64,000 bases of DNA from Scolanthus callimorphus (lineage: Eukaryota; Cnidaria; Anthozoa; Actiniaria; Edwardsiidae). Positions 36,501 to 47,537 of this stretch are shown here, one piece after another; positions within the stretch are counted from its first letter, which is position 1; each line of letters opens with the position of its first letter. A program made the translations under genes and the position numbers. The notes beneath the pieces are model-generated. The model worked only from the letters and a program-made list of their open reading frames with translations, was not told where the DNA came from and did no database searches. Location of the stretch: positions 7,307,831-7,371,830 of the forward strand of contig CM066914.1 in NCBI GenBank assembly GCA_033964015.1, read 5' to 3'.

Positions 36501-39500
36501 AAAACTTACAGGAATATGGACTTGAGAATATTATAAATGCTGCTGGTACAATGGTAGAATACTGAGATGACAGTAAGAAGGCGAGAGAAGAAAGAATGCC
36601 AGGATTAATATTCTTCAGAATTGAATGAGTATGATTGAGTAAGATTAGTATAAAAGTAGAATTAGTAGCAAAAGTATATGATCAGAATGTAAGCTTAGTC
36701 CCAGATGGGTTTCCTGTGGCAGATCCAGGATTTTACTAGGGGGGGGGGGTCCTGTTTCTTCTTCGCAGACTGATATGGACAATAAAATCCTCATTGTTCT
36801 AATGCTCAAGGGGGTGGTTCTGTGGAACCCTTTGAATCCCTGACTGGATCTACCACTGAGCAAGGAGGAGAGGGAGGGAGAGAGGGGGAGTGGAGAGAGA
36901 GACAAAATATTTTTTTTTTAAATAAAAAGGGCTCCGGACTGTATGGATTGTGCTCTTTTACTTACCTACTGTTGTATGGCTCTGTTATAGAAGATAAGAA
37001 AATATAATTTGTAGTAAGTTCATTTATTTTTGCTCAAAATATATCTTCAAGACTCATATTCTTAATTTCAAAAATGAAAGTGTAATCCTTGCTAGAATCT
37101 ATTACATTTACCTGAGGTTTGTTTGCATTGTCAATTCCTCTTCAATCTTACTTATCCTGAAAAACGCAGATTAATGATTGTAAGTGGAATTTTGGTTTCA
37201 CTTTTTGTATCATTCCCACCTACAGGGTACCCCCCTGAACAGAGGAGTATTTTGCGAATGCCATGCGCAACAACCGCTGCCGTTCATGTTTACATTGCAG
37301 ACTCAACTCAGGGAAAAGCACTGTTGAGTATCGCGAATTTGTAATCAAATAGCGCGCTATTTCTATTTCTCGTTTGTTTTGCTTCTTTTATTCTGAAAGC
37401 GGGAAAGGATAAAATAAAAGGTTTATTCAGTTGCCCTTTGTATTGCAAATAAACGTGTTTGATTTGAGGATCTGTGGACCTTCATCTGCGATTGTTTAAA
37501 CTGATTCAGACTGAAATTCAGACTGCAAGATCGGAAAAAAGACGATGTTTTGCAATAGTAACGATTTCATTTTTTATCCTATCAGTTTACCCTGATATTT
37601 CGGGGCCTTCCAGTGGGGTTAGATCAAGTAGAAAGATATCATAGCTTTGGGTTGAAAAAATAAGTTGACCCGTTGTTCTGCACATAGATTTTGCTGGAAA
37701 ACTCCAATCACTTACAAATCAAAATGAGCATCATTCAGTATACATTATACTTTGACTGACCTGTTACTAGTATAAATGAAAAAACTACAATATGTCATGG
37801 TGACCAAACAAACATGTTGATTAGTGCTTAGAAAATGTCTGGACAAGCTTCACCATCTATATCCTCCCCCCCCTCAGGTAGGATGGCCCCTTAAGGTGCT
37901 GGCCCTATAGGTGATTTGAATCACCTATTCCTGGAATTAAATTTATTGACTACAATGATTTACAAACCCGGATTTTGTATCTAGCCAAGCAACGATTTTA
38001 AAATACCCAACCTGAAGGCTGTGAAGGGTACCCACTCTGGAGATGCAAGCTCCATTTTCACCCTTCCTTGGGATTCAATGATTGATTATGTCCAAGAAAA
38101 TATTGGAACACCATATTGATCAACAATTTATTATGCTATTTATTACTAGCGGAGTATTCCGACAAGTTCTGTAAACTGCAATCCAATTTAGAGAAAATTG
38201 GGCAGTTCACAAAATTAGGAAAACTTCCACCTGTTGAAATATTGGATTTTTAAGTGGCAATATAACTTTTACAAGATGTTCTACTGAGCACTAAACTATA
38301 TCTGTAGTGAAAATTCTTGAGTAGTGTCTACTTCCCAGAAAGGGAACTCTTTAGGAATAGTTCTCTCTTAGGTATAGTTCTACTTCTGAAAAACAATCGA
38401 TGAAATGCTGTAGTGCTTATCTAACATGTTAATGGCATTATCCTTTGTGAAATGGTATATAAATGAACACCAACACCTTCTGAACCTGCAACAAACAATG
38501 TACAGAATGTTACTTCTGAATTACTTACTCTCCATTATATCTTTTATTATGCTTCTAAACATATTTCCTTATATTATTTTAATGCAGAGTAACTCAGAGA
38601 AGTGAAATGAAATTGGCATATTACAGTCAAACCGGTTTTTCTCTTCACATTGATGGCCAACTTGCCCAGTATCAAATTTCTGTTGTCACGAGCAACTTTC
38701 ATGCCACATGTCTCAGCACTAGAGAAGCAGGCCTAGTTGGGCAAATCAGAAACAAAATGTTTCAAGTTCTGGTACAATACCTTGAAGACAGTGTTGCTAG
38801 GCAATATTTCAAAATTGCAGGGAAGAGTACATCTGGGTTTACTGTAACATCAATAATTTTAAAATTTCCCGTCACAAGTCACCATTTATAGTCTTATAAC
38901 AGTGAAAAATGCACTAGCACACAGGGGAAAGTTTCATTGTTTGAAAGCCACCCTCATGGCAACCAGGGAGGACTGCTGGCCATAGCAAGATATGAACAAA
39001 TACATCATATGCAACAAAGTGATGAAAAACCAGCTTACAACAACAAGTTTAATAATATTTTCTCCAATTTTGCCAGCTAATTCAATATGACAGGATGATA
39101 ATATCATTAGTGAGGCTCAGCATGATAGGAATACTTGTGTGATACTCTTCCTAGATTTTTCACAATAATATATTAATAATATTCATTAGCAAAGAAATTT
39201 TAGGCATAATTTAGCAGGCAATATTCTCGAAAATATGCCACCGATCACTATGAAATAAAAAGTAATACTTAGTAATGAGTTCGATACGCGTTATGAACTT
39301 TCAACACGATTGTCGAGTGTGAAATTATTTAGAATTTTACCAGAGACGAAAACCGAGTAAAAGTGTGGTCATACTTTCAAGAAATAATCAGAAAACTTTC
39401 TCCGATTTTGGGCTAATAAAACCCACAAAGAACAAACAAGGAAAAGGACGATAAAACTAGTCCAAATGTCCAAACTGTGATACTCTTTCTACGATTACGG

Positions 39501-42500
39501 GAAATTCACTGTCAATTAAGTCTAAAATGAGGTTTTCACACATAATATCGTAATATCTTCGAGCTGGATCGCTGAAAGAGAACAACCGATTTACATTTTG
39601 TATGTTATGAACAAACTATAGAACTAAAACTTACCATAAGACAGGGTTTCGGAGCAGTAGCCTTCGTTGCATAGCAGATATCCACATCGATAAAACCCAA
39701 GCAAACGACAACATGCTGGTTTCAGTCCCGTAAGTGAGTAGCAACTTTGCATGTTTGTTCGGTAAGTTAGAAGTGAAACTGTGTCTTTCACTCGCGGATT
39801 CCAGCCACAATTACAGACCAAAAGCCCATTTAGCTATTTCTTAGATTCTTGGTGAAGTTAATCCTTACACGGTGCACAACTGGCGCATGTTTCGACACAC
39901 TCGGTAATATTTCTCCGCCATTGATAACCAAACAAGACAAGTTCTTAAGATGCAATGCGCATGCGCGGCAGAATACTCCTCTATTACCCCCCTGGGACTC
40001 AGAATAACTCTACAATGTTGCTAATTGCAAGGCAGCTCATCATGTCCGGGATCATGCCATACATACCATCTGTACATGCTGCCCTTTGAAGGAGCCTGGA
40101 AATAGTAGACAGGAGAGGTAGGCACTTTGGAGACCATCAGCTTGAATGTGTTACTTCTTGCTCTTATTGGTTCAGCTTTTTTGCTTTTCTTTTTGGATTT
40201 ATACTGCAAGAAGGAAAAGAAATAAATGAAATTAAAAAAAGCTGAATCAGTATTATGGAATTGGGGCTGATAAAGCAAATAAGCAATCAATAGTCATATG
40301 TCTGTCCATTCTGTCTTTTTCAGCATTTCACTATAGAGCAGACTTCTTTAATGACGGCAGAGATGCCAACTCTCCTGATAGCATGAGACTCTTGCCTTTT
40401 GCCTCATCTCCTACTTATTTTTCCACCATTTTTCGTACATTTAATTGTGTTTCTCCCCCTTTTTGAACATGCACTGTTCCTGTAAGTCTCACACATTTCT
40501 ATTCAATTTATTGGGTTGGCATCTCTGTGACTATGAACATGCCGTCATGGCACACTTCATACCATTCTGCCATGTAGTGCATTGTACCATGCCATGTCAA
40601 AGCAATTTGATTGGTTGGTAAGTCATTCCACATGATGTGATTGGCTGAATGTTCACAAGAAGGTTCTGTGCTGTGAAAGTCATGAAATCTGCTCTATATA
40701 TTCTATATAACTTTGTCTAGTAGATGCTTACCTCTTCATATCCAGTTATCTCCACATTTGCACCTCTCTTGAGCATCAGAAATGCCTCTTTCTTCTCATT
40801 CTATGAAAGACAACATCAAATAGTATTTGCAGGATAATGCTGTGAAATAGTGAGGCAGCTAGTATGTAAGTGGTGTAAAGTACAAAATACTGTACCTCAC
40901 TGGATGGTCCAAGAACACTGAGGGGAGGTAGCCTATCAGCACTTTCTGGTGGTAATGACAAATCCTAGTAAAAGCAGCCATATTACAAGAGTTAATTGGA
41001 AATGTGGGACAGCTGATTCCATGTGGCATCACGAGGCTAGCTAAGTCCAAGGTTTCACTTAAATTCTACTGGGTTTGTATGCTGTTATTCAAGAATGTGT
41101 GATTCAAGACAAATCCCAACCCCTCATGGATAGAGCTGAGAAATGACCCTACCCTTCTGGCATTTCCAGTGAAAAATACAGTGGTTGCATGGGAATTAAA
41201 AGGGATTTGCCCCCCTACCAGCACCCCCTATCCTTCTGGAATTTTTAAATCCCTTCCATGAGGGTGCACAGATTTTTCTGGAATCACTCATTACAGGGTG
41301 GGTTGAAATGAAACAAAATTCTTCAACACTTATCCACCAGGTAATGATTATTTCTTCTAGCTTGCATTTAGAATACTAAAAGGTATAATGCTGCTTACCA
41401 ATTGATTAGGGGTATACACCTTTCAAAAGGGTTGCTTTGGGAATTGGTCTTTCAAACCCATTGTTTGGTTGTCATTCGGGCATAGATTTGCATTGTTTTC
41501 CACACTTCAGCGACCAAAGCCCAAACCAGCAACCTTTATTGAATTAGGTGTATACATTGCTGAAAGGTACAGAGTGGCCTACCCTATAAAATCTTAACGT
41601 CGACCCACACAGATCTACCCAATATGTCTTCCAGAGAAGATCCTAAAGTAAATAACAAGACAGTTTCAAGGGGAACATACAATAATGGATATCACTTTCA
41701 TAAATGGGCTCTGCCAAGTAAAAAGGACCTTACACAGTATTTTGTCAAACTTCTGTGTTGAAGAGTTTTAGGGAACTTATTTAATGTAGATAAATGGTCA
41801 TCTAAATTTCGTTCAGCGAAAATGAGACTTGGCAGTTTAAACTTCCAATTTTATAAGGGTTTGTATGAGAATTCTGATCTTCTTTAGCATTTTTCTCTAA
41901 AATATGAAATTTTGTATTAAGGCCCTTTTGCTCAGCCGGTCTCAAATAAGAATAGCAGATTCTTATGATATATGAAGAGCATCAACTTACTTTCACTTTC
42001 CTGCTTGGATCTACCACTAGAACACAATTGAGGTAGCCCCACTGAAACACAAAATTCACAGAAAATTTGTCAAAAAGTGTGAGAGGGTATCCTTGTGTCT
42101 GCCATCCTAGGTCAATGCTGATCTATGATCATTACAATGAAATTGAAACTTTTACTTACATGTATACATGATAGGTCAAGTGACTCTGTTGACTCTGTAA
42201 ATACTGATTTCTGGAAATTAGAGAAAAAAGTTAGTTATACAGGCACCACGGAGATGGGGGGCTAATAATTTGGCCGCCATTTTTAAAATATTTGTCCAAT
42301 TCATCTGGCGCTTCTCAAGAAAGTTAACGAAGTTACCAATTTCAGACCCCCCCCCCAAGTTTTTAGCCCCCCCCCCCCCCCCCCCCAATCGAAATTATGC
42401 TCCGTGGTGCCTGTTATATGTAGTTATAAAATATTAATCTTGTTGTCAATTTGTGTTCCCAGAAAAATCCACACCCTCCTAATGGTAGTGTCATGGAATA

Positions 42501-43566
42501 GATTGGGATTTCCAGATAGGTAGAGGGTGGGGTTGGGGGGCTCAATTTCCTTATAATATTTCCCATACTCACTGGAAATTCTAGAGGGGGGTATGGATAA
42601 TTTCTGGAATCACACAATATGTAGAGAGTAGGGTATTCACAGTCAGGAAAATAGAAGCAAAACAATTTTGTTTAGTTTAGCCACTCCTTTTAGCAAGGAA
42701 TTTAGGTTCTTATGTAAAGCTGGCTTTGACCGAGCAAGATCTGGCTACTACGAAAATATTTTATAGCAACTTCCTTTCTAGTTTGGGCATTCTATTCAAC
42801 TTTATTCATTCAAATTCCTTATAATATCAGCATAATTATCTAAAAAAATGCATATCAGAACAGATATGTTCACCACAGACCACGAAATTTGATTGATTCA
42901 CGCGATCGAATAAATGATCACATTCATTCTCCACCACAACAATAACAAAGTTCAACCAGTAGTGGCTACAGATAGCTATCGGGAAATCTGAAATTAAACA
43001 AATCCGGTTCGCTTTCAGATAAAAGTGGCAATATTACAGCATTACGTAGACTTATTTCTGTCGCTATTTTAAATCTGAAGCTAGTTAAGAGTTTAATAAG
43101 CACTTAGTAGACTATAAACTAAAAGAGAGAGTAATAGAAGTGTTTAGATATTGACAAAGTGAAGAATCATTCCATCGCAGCGGTATACTGGATTGATAAA
43201 GAAAGACTCCCAGCTGATTGGAGAATATGTCATCCTCAGTTATGAAACTGAAAAATTCCTAGAAGCAATAGAAGGGGTAATTTTCACGATGCAGCTAGGC
43301 AAGATTTGTTGTCTATTTACAATTAAAATAAGACAGAAAATAGGAGTTGCTCCGGCCTGTCAGAGAGTCTTACCACAAGAACCCGAGAGCGCTTCGTGCA
43401 TGTAATTTAGCTGCGTGTTGTGAGCGATCTACTGGTCAAACTTCGCTATGCAATTAACATAGTATTAATAAAGAACTGCACTATCTTTCAAGTTGCCAGA
43501 AAAGAAATCAAATACTAGGGTTACCTCATTAGCTTCCAAACATTTCTCCATCTCGCTAGCCGCCAT
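22863..43566 (-). CDS. PH-like, coiled-coil and PDZ scaffold protein (multi-exon)
   Basis: Start ATG is at 43566 (CAAAATGG context). Exons, each GT-AG bounded with matching phase: 43566-43525, 42210-42160, 42041-41991, 40964-40896, 40800-40732, 40203-40067, 37156-37112, 35923-35862, 35485-35409, 35296-35212, 34855-34057, 33983-33828, 33190-33173, 32807-32793, 31797-31734, 31437-31419, 29090-29063, 27890-27802, 26994-26895, 25793-25700, 25463 on, then probably 24951-24885 and 24506-22863. The N-terminal 155 residues look PH-like: strand WGYLNCVLVV, then NTFKLMV, VYYFQA and a final helix MYRWISKIEEEL. Next come a coiled coil (VELQMLERQEKAF), a Pro/Ser/Glu-rich middle, a PDZ domain (GGFGFTLQTYG, GDIIICIGNHN) and TELQSREDEFEALSRREEQV. 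In animals Tamalin/CYTIP join a similar PDZ and coiled coil and bind cytohesins. Exon 34855-34057 carries one extra base near 34345; exons of 15-19 nt are tentative. It could be two adjacent genes. Confidence 0.65.
24542..24703. repeat. Tandem repeat, 54-bp period, 3 copies
   Basis: GAGCTCTAAACCCTCTAGGG, followed by AGAGCGACTTTAGATCTTAC and AGTCTAAATNCACT, occurs at 24542, 24596 and 24650 with almost no divergence. It lies in the intron just upstream of the terminal exon of the scaffold gene. The 54-bp unit is a multiple of three, so a plus-strand ORF with an 18-residue period crosses it; I do not call it a gene. Confidence 0.95.
25020..25320. repeat. Diverged tandem repeats with GGGTTCCCTGTGG
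   Basis: GCGGGTTCCCTGTGGTGGGT occurs at about 25151 and 25215, and GACGGGTTCCCTGTGGT at 25027; the two later units are spaced about 64 bp apart. The same word occurs in the repeats at 22.53 and 50.46 kb. It is non-coding, in a scaffold-gene intron. Confidence 0.65.
25421..27890 (-). CDS. PDZ-domain exons of the scaffold gene
   Basis: Exons 27890-27802, 26994-26895, 25793-25700 and 25463 onward encode one PDZ domain. The carboxylate-binding strand is RTLQMT followed by GGFGFTLQTYG, then EYMTFVLAVEEDGPAYMAGM, RPG|GDIIICIGNHN, DHRNLVSMIQNAP and SLRVVVVFVDAIKR. The order and spacing are typical. Exon 25463 meets TGA at 25423-25421 after AIKRST. Either the protein ends there, or an indel hides the join to the coiled-coil exon 24951-24885, because the donor at 25397 does not keep phase with it. 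The tail TELQSRED resembles the sequence that follows the PDZ of Tamalin/CYTIP. Confidence 0.8.
27050..27257. mobile_element. MITE family A copy
   Basis: It runs from CATTCTCGTAACCAGAGC to GAGCTCTAGGTTCAAAATG, with the family interior GCTGATTGGCTGATTTTGAA and GCGCATGCGTCAGTGGCTGT. It lies in the intron just upstream of PDZ exon 26994-26895. The ends are mutated and no duplication is visible. Confidence 0.8.
29608..30014. mobile_element. MITE family A copy, enlarged, with triplicated right end
   Basis: It starts CATTCTCGAAACCAGAGC and ends GAGCTCTGGGTACGAGAATG. The flanks CTTGTTTTT and CTTGTTTTA match at 8 of 9 bases. The interior carries unrelated sequence (about 29700-29860). The right terminus is present three times in tandem (GAGGTGACGAGCCGGGGAGC with TCTGGGTACGAGAATGCTCC) between about 29893 and 30014. 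Confidence 0.85.
35725..35840. repeat. Small TIR element, GGCGGATCCAGGAATTTT ends
   Basis: AGGGGCGGATCCAGGAA at the left is mirrored by CCCCTTGGATCCGCTACT at the right. The interior includes a run of 14 G and CCAAGGGGAGCCAGGGG. A related end (GTGGCAGATCCAGGATTTTA) opens a second copy at about 36715-36860. Both lie in scaffold-gene introns. Confidence 0.65.
37238..39984. mobile_element. 2.75-kb non-autonomous element with 10-bp target duplication
   Basis: It is flanked by the exact 10-bp repeat TACCCCCCTG (37228-37237 and 39985-39994). The ends form an imperfect TIR: ACAGAGGAGTATTTTGC on the left and, inverted on the right, ATAGAGGAGTATTCTGC. Both are followed within 15 bp by a CATGCGCA word. 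No transposase-like ORF is seen; the 94-residue plus ORF at 38607-38891 resembles nothing I know. It sits wholly inside the scaffold intron between exons 40203-40067 and 37156-37112. Confidence 0.65.
41100..42660. repeat. Two copies of a TTCTGGAATCACACAT-type repeat
   Basis: About 41120-41310 and about 42455-42625 share CCTTCTGGAATTTTTAAATC / TTTCCTTATAATATTTCCC-like blocks and an end TTTCTGGAATCAC(T/A)CA(T/A). A third related stretch is at about 4880-4990. These lie in introns around exon 42041-41991 of the scaffold gene. Confidence 0.45.
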
Positions 43567-45127
43567 TTTGGCCCCATTGACTACAAGTGGTGTATGATAG
43601 AGGAAAGGACTGGGACTAGTAGGGTGGTTTCTTCCGGGTGGATTAAATCTGCGCACAATTTCCGGTGTCTTTTTGCAAATAAAAGTAATATTCGACAAAA
43701 TCGCAAAAGACTCTGATAAACTAGAACTTGGGCCAATCGTGCAGCCCACACGTTATTCATTTATTTTTTAGTTGTTCTTTGTTTTTGTGTTTTGTCTCCT
43801 GTTGTTTTACCTAATATTTCTTTTTTTGCCCCGGGGTTGGCGTTTTATTTACTGACACGCTTTATAGTACTGACACGATCGACGCGGTGTCTTATAGACT
43901 ATTAGCGTGTTAGTATTATTTAAAACTGTAGGTTATTTTTGTTTTGATTACTTGCAGGTTTTCAGTAGAGCGGAGGGTGGTCGAGATGGTAGAGGTGTGC
44001 AGTTCGCAGTACACTCTTCTTTTATATATAAAAAGAATTTTCAGTTGAGGCTGGGCCGTTCTTATTTTTGGGGAGCAGTGCATGTTCTTACGGGTGTTCT
44101 TACATTTCAGTGACGTCGTAACCTGGTAACCTGAAATATGATAGATACCAATGAAGTATTTTTAAAGAGAGTTTATAAATTACAATATTGAATGTCGTTA
44201 TTAATAACACATTCGATTCTGGATTTTAGAACGCATCACTGAAAATAAATATATCTTGCTCCTATCTGAGCCTCGGTCATCGGTAATGTTCTTAAAGGGG
44301 CTCTCGCACGCTTAATAATTGTCCACCGTGGATATAAAATAAGTAAAAACTGTAACCGTGAAAACACACTGTACATTTGCCCGTAGTAATCAAACCTCCA
44401 CTAATAGAACAACCTTTCAAGTGTTAGACAAATGCAATGCTAGGTTGTTTTGACCTGTTATCAAGGCCAACAAGAGAATGGAATTGGATTGCGATTTGAC
44501 TAGCTATTTTCTTGTCAGAGAAGTAAATTTCAGGCTGAACGTTCTTTGTGTCAGTATCCCGCTGACTGATTTACATAGTCTAGAGCTTCCTATTCGTGGA
44601 TATTTATAGTGTTTCCGTTTTTACAAGAGAAATGTCCATTTTCCATTTTCACCCGAGTTTTTCGGGATGCCACAAAAACTCGCGCGTAAAACTCGTAATT
44701 CTGATTTGGGGAACATTTTCCACTGCCCGAAATTCTCGGGTGTCACTTAAAAACGGCCCCTAGGACCCTGTAAACAAAGCACATTTTAAGCGCAGTTAGC
44801 TTAGCTTTCACTTTCTTGATTTTCTTTTTTCCCATTTCCGATTTCCACGTTTTTTTTTTCAATATTAGGCCACTGTTACACTGTGGCGCAACAAAATGCC
44901 AAGGGCTGTGTTTTGATTTTCTAAAACTGGTTGACTTAAAATAATGCATTACCTGTTAACAAAGCTTTTTTGACACTGTTCAGTTTAAAACGCGAAAATT
45001 CTCGTAACCAAGTTCTGATAACAAGTCTGCATCACAGCAAAGCGGAATATTCTCTCGAGGGATAACTATGTGAACTATACTGCAGACGATTGAATTTGAT
45101 CGTTCATTTGTTTTGTTCTTCGACGAT
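43567..45127. other. Divergent upstream region between scaffold and pentraxin genes
   Basis: About 1.56 kb separates two start codons on opposite strands, so the promoters of both genes should lie here. It holds the second copy of an interspersed repeat (44345-44527). I see no convincing core promoter motif and no further gene. Confidence 0.5.
44345..44527. repeat. Interspersed repeat, copy 2 of 2
   Basis: It matches 8872-9052 in order and orientation, with GCCCGTAGTAATCAAA, AACCTTTCAAGTGTT and GGAATTGGATTGCGATTTGA. Both copies are non-coding. Confidence 0.7.
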
Positions 45128-46306
45128 ATGCGAGCTTTTTTACTCTTGGTTTTATTTCTGTGCCTCTTGGACCTTTTTGTCCAAGGTAAAGCCAATGGCA
45201 CCCCAACAAAAACGACGGACTCAAATGACACACAACTCGGTCGCGCTGTTGAAAAGATCTCGATCAGTGGAGAAAACAATAAAGTTACGATTTCGCTCGC
45301 AACACCACAAAAGAAGGTAGGTGGGTGGCGTGCTATCTTCTTCTATCTAACCGACTTCTTAGGAGTGGACCATTCACACGTGACCATTAGAAATTGGGGA
45401 GGGGGGTGGCAATTTTTTGGGTATGAATTTTTTTAGGGGGGATCAGGTTGTGCAATAATTTTCTTTCGGACTCGAAGGCCATGTACGAATTTTATTTTCG
45501 CACACACAAAATATATTGTAATACAAGTTATACATACATACTGAAACTTGTCAGAGAGAGAAGTATAGACAGTGTGAAAGGATAAACCCACGAGGGGTAG
45601 AGGGTAGACCTGCGCATCGAACAAGACCTGTTCCCGTAGCGTTCCGTTCCCACAGGCCTTACAAATCCTGTTGCTGTATGTATACCACTCAACAAAATTT
45701 TCTTATACTATATTTATATTCGTTCAAAAATGGATTAAGAAAATTCAGTTGCTGTATGTATAGGTCGGATAGGTAAAATAAATTTTCTTATGCTATATTT
45801 TTATTGGTTGTATTAAAAAAATGAAGCTGTTAAACGTTTTCGCCATTCCCCGGCCCCTATTTGACCTAGTAGAAGAATTATCTTCCATTGCGCGCGACGC
45901 GCGCTCGAATTTTGATTAACGCATTTCATCAAGCCTCAGAGAAAGGGTTAGACGAACATTCCGTTTTTTTGTGCAAAGTAATAAAGCCTGTAGGTTTTAT
46001 TATTCATGCGCGCAACTGCGCGCCGCAAATTACGAAATTATTATTATTCATTTGTGTGAAGCGGTCCAAATGACGAATTTCTATACTTGTAACATGTAAC
46101 GTCGAACTCACGCTTACCTAAGTGGTCTTCTTTCGAACATAGTGACTGCCTTGGCAGGCCTATCACTGCAGGGCATTTTTTGGAGAGTTTGTTTTTCCTC
46201 GGCAAGATACACTCGTTCTTGTAAACGAGGGTAGTGTTTTCGTTGCGTGAGTTCTCACCGACTATATATTTGATGTTATTTTTAATGCCGAATTTTTATT
46301 AAGTAT

Positions 46307-46600
46307 TACAGTCAAAAGACATGAAGCGTGCGCCCCTAGAGTTGAACATTCAATTCATTATTCCATTATTGGTTTCATTATTCAATCCAAAAATGCATTT
46401 TTCAATTCAATATTAAAAATTTTAAATGTTCAAATTTTGATTTCCGAATATGTAATTGCCTAGTACTTATTTAAATTACAAAATGTTTAATATTGAATTT
46501 AAAATTGCATTTTTGGATTGAATAATGAAATCAATATATAATGGAATAATGACTGAATATTCAACTCTAGGGGGGCACGCTTCATGTCTTTTGACTGTAA
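46307..46600. mobile_element. Palindromic MITE, TTACAGTCAAAAGACATGAA ends
   Basis: TTACAGTCAAAAGACATGAA, then GCGTGCGCCCCTAGAGTTGA, is mirrored by CAACTCTAGGGGGGCACGCT and TCATGTCTTTTGACTGTAA. The interior arms (TTCATTATTCAATCCAAAAA and its inverse) continue the symmetry. It lies in pentraxin intron 1. Confidence 0.9.
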
Positions 46601-47190
46601 GTGAAAAGTGAAGTAGAAAAAAGCCAATGATAGAGAAATTGCTGTTAACTAGAGACATATTTTTAACGAGAGCCCAAGCCATGTCTTTGTAGGATTTTTT
46701 TTCCTAGTTTGAATCTCTGCAAGATTTTTATTTTGGAAGGATTGGCCTTGCACCAATTCTTTTTTGGGGAATTGCCACCCCCCCTCCCCCAACTTCTAAT
46801 GGTCCACCCCTTATTAGAGTTTCCGTATAGTACCTTTTTCAATTTGAGTTTTTCTCCTTTTATTTTCTAGGTCATTGGGAAACTCTGAGTGCTATAGGAA
46901 GTATGGAAAAACGACTTGTTGATATTGGCAAGGAGAATCGCAGGATGATAAACGCGTGAGAGAGACTTTAGACCAGAAAGTCGCTAGTGTTGTCAAAAAC
47001 ACTACCAGCGCCTTACACGATCTGAGGGGAAGAATTTCTAGATTCCGTGAGTATTCAAAAGTCACTCTTAGTTTGCTGCACAACAGCTATCAAGAAAGAG
47101 AAACACTTTCTCATTCGGAAACTCTGATTTAGAGTACAACTTTCAGGGTCGTTGCTAGGCATTTTTCACCTTTTAAGCCCGCTGCATGAT

Positions 47191-47537
47191 CGAGGCCCGG
47201 GGAGGGGACTCCAATATTTTTGGGGCGGGGGTGCTCGTCGTACCTTTTAGGATTTAAAATTAGGCCTCTGGTACCTTTATAGGGGTATAATTTGAAAACT
47301 TTTTTTCCAGATAGGTACCAGTTAGGTTCCGTTCTAGCAAAACAAGCAAATCACACTTGCTTGAAGCCTGAATTTCAGACGTATTTTCGCTCTGAAAAAA
47401 TACAAGAGAAAATTACGAGGCTAAATACGTCTTGTTGGTACCTCTTGGGGGTCAAAATCAACTAAGCGACGCCATTTTAGGTACCTTTTAGGGGTAAAAT
47501 CTAAAGGGGATCGAGGGGTCCGAGGAGCGGGCTTAGG
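47191..47537. mobile_element. TIR element, family G, copy 2
   Basis: GGGGGTGCTCGTCGTACCTT opens the copy, and TACCTTTTAGGGGT words recur inside. The far end (GATCGAGGGGTCCGAGGAGC) is degenerate. It lies in pentraxin intron 2. Confidence 0.65.

Noticed and set aside
38607..38891. 94-residue plus-strand ORF
   Set aside because: It lies wholly inside the 2.75-kb mobile element, and no transposase motif is visible.
39624..39821. Cys-rich minus-strand ORF ending at a GTAAGT donor
   Set aside because: It lies within the mobile element, and no Cys spacing matches a known domain.
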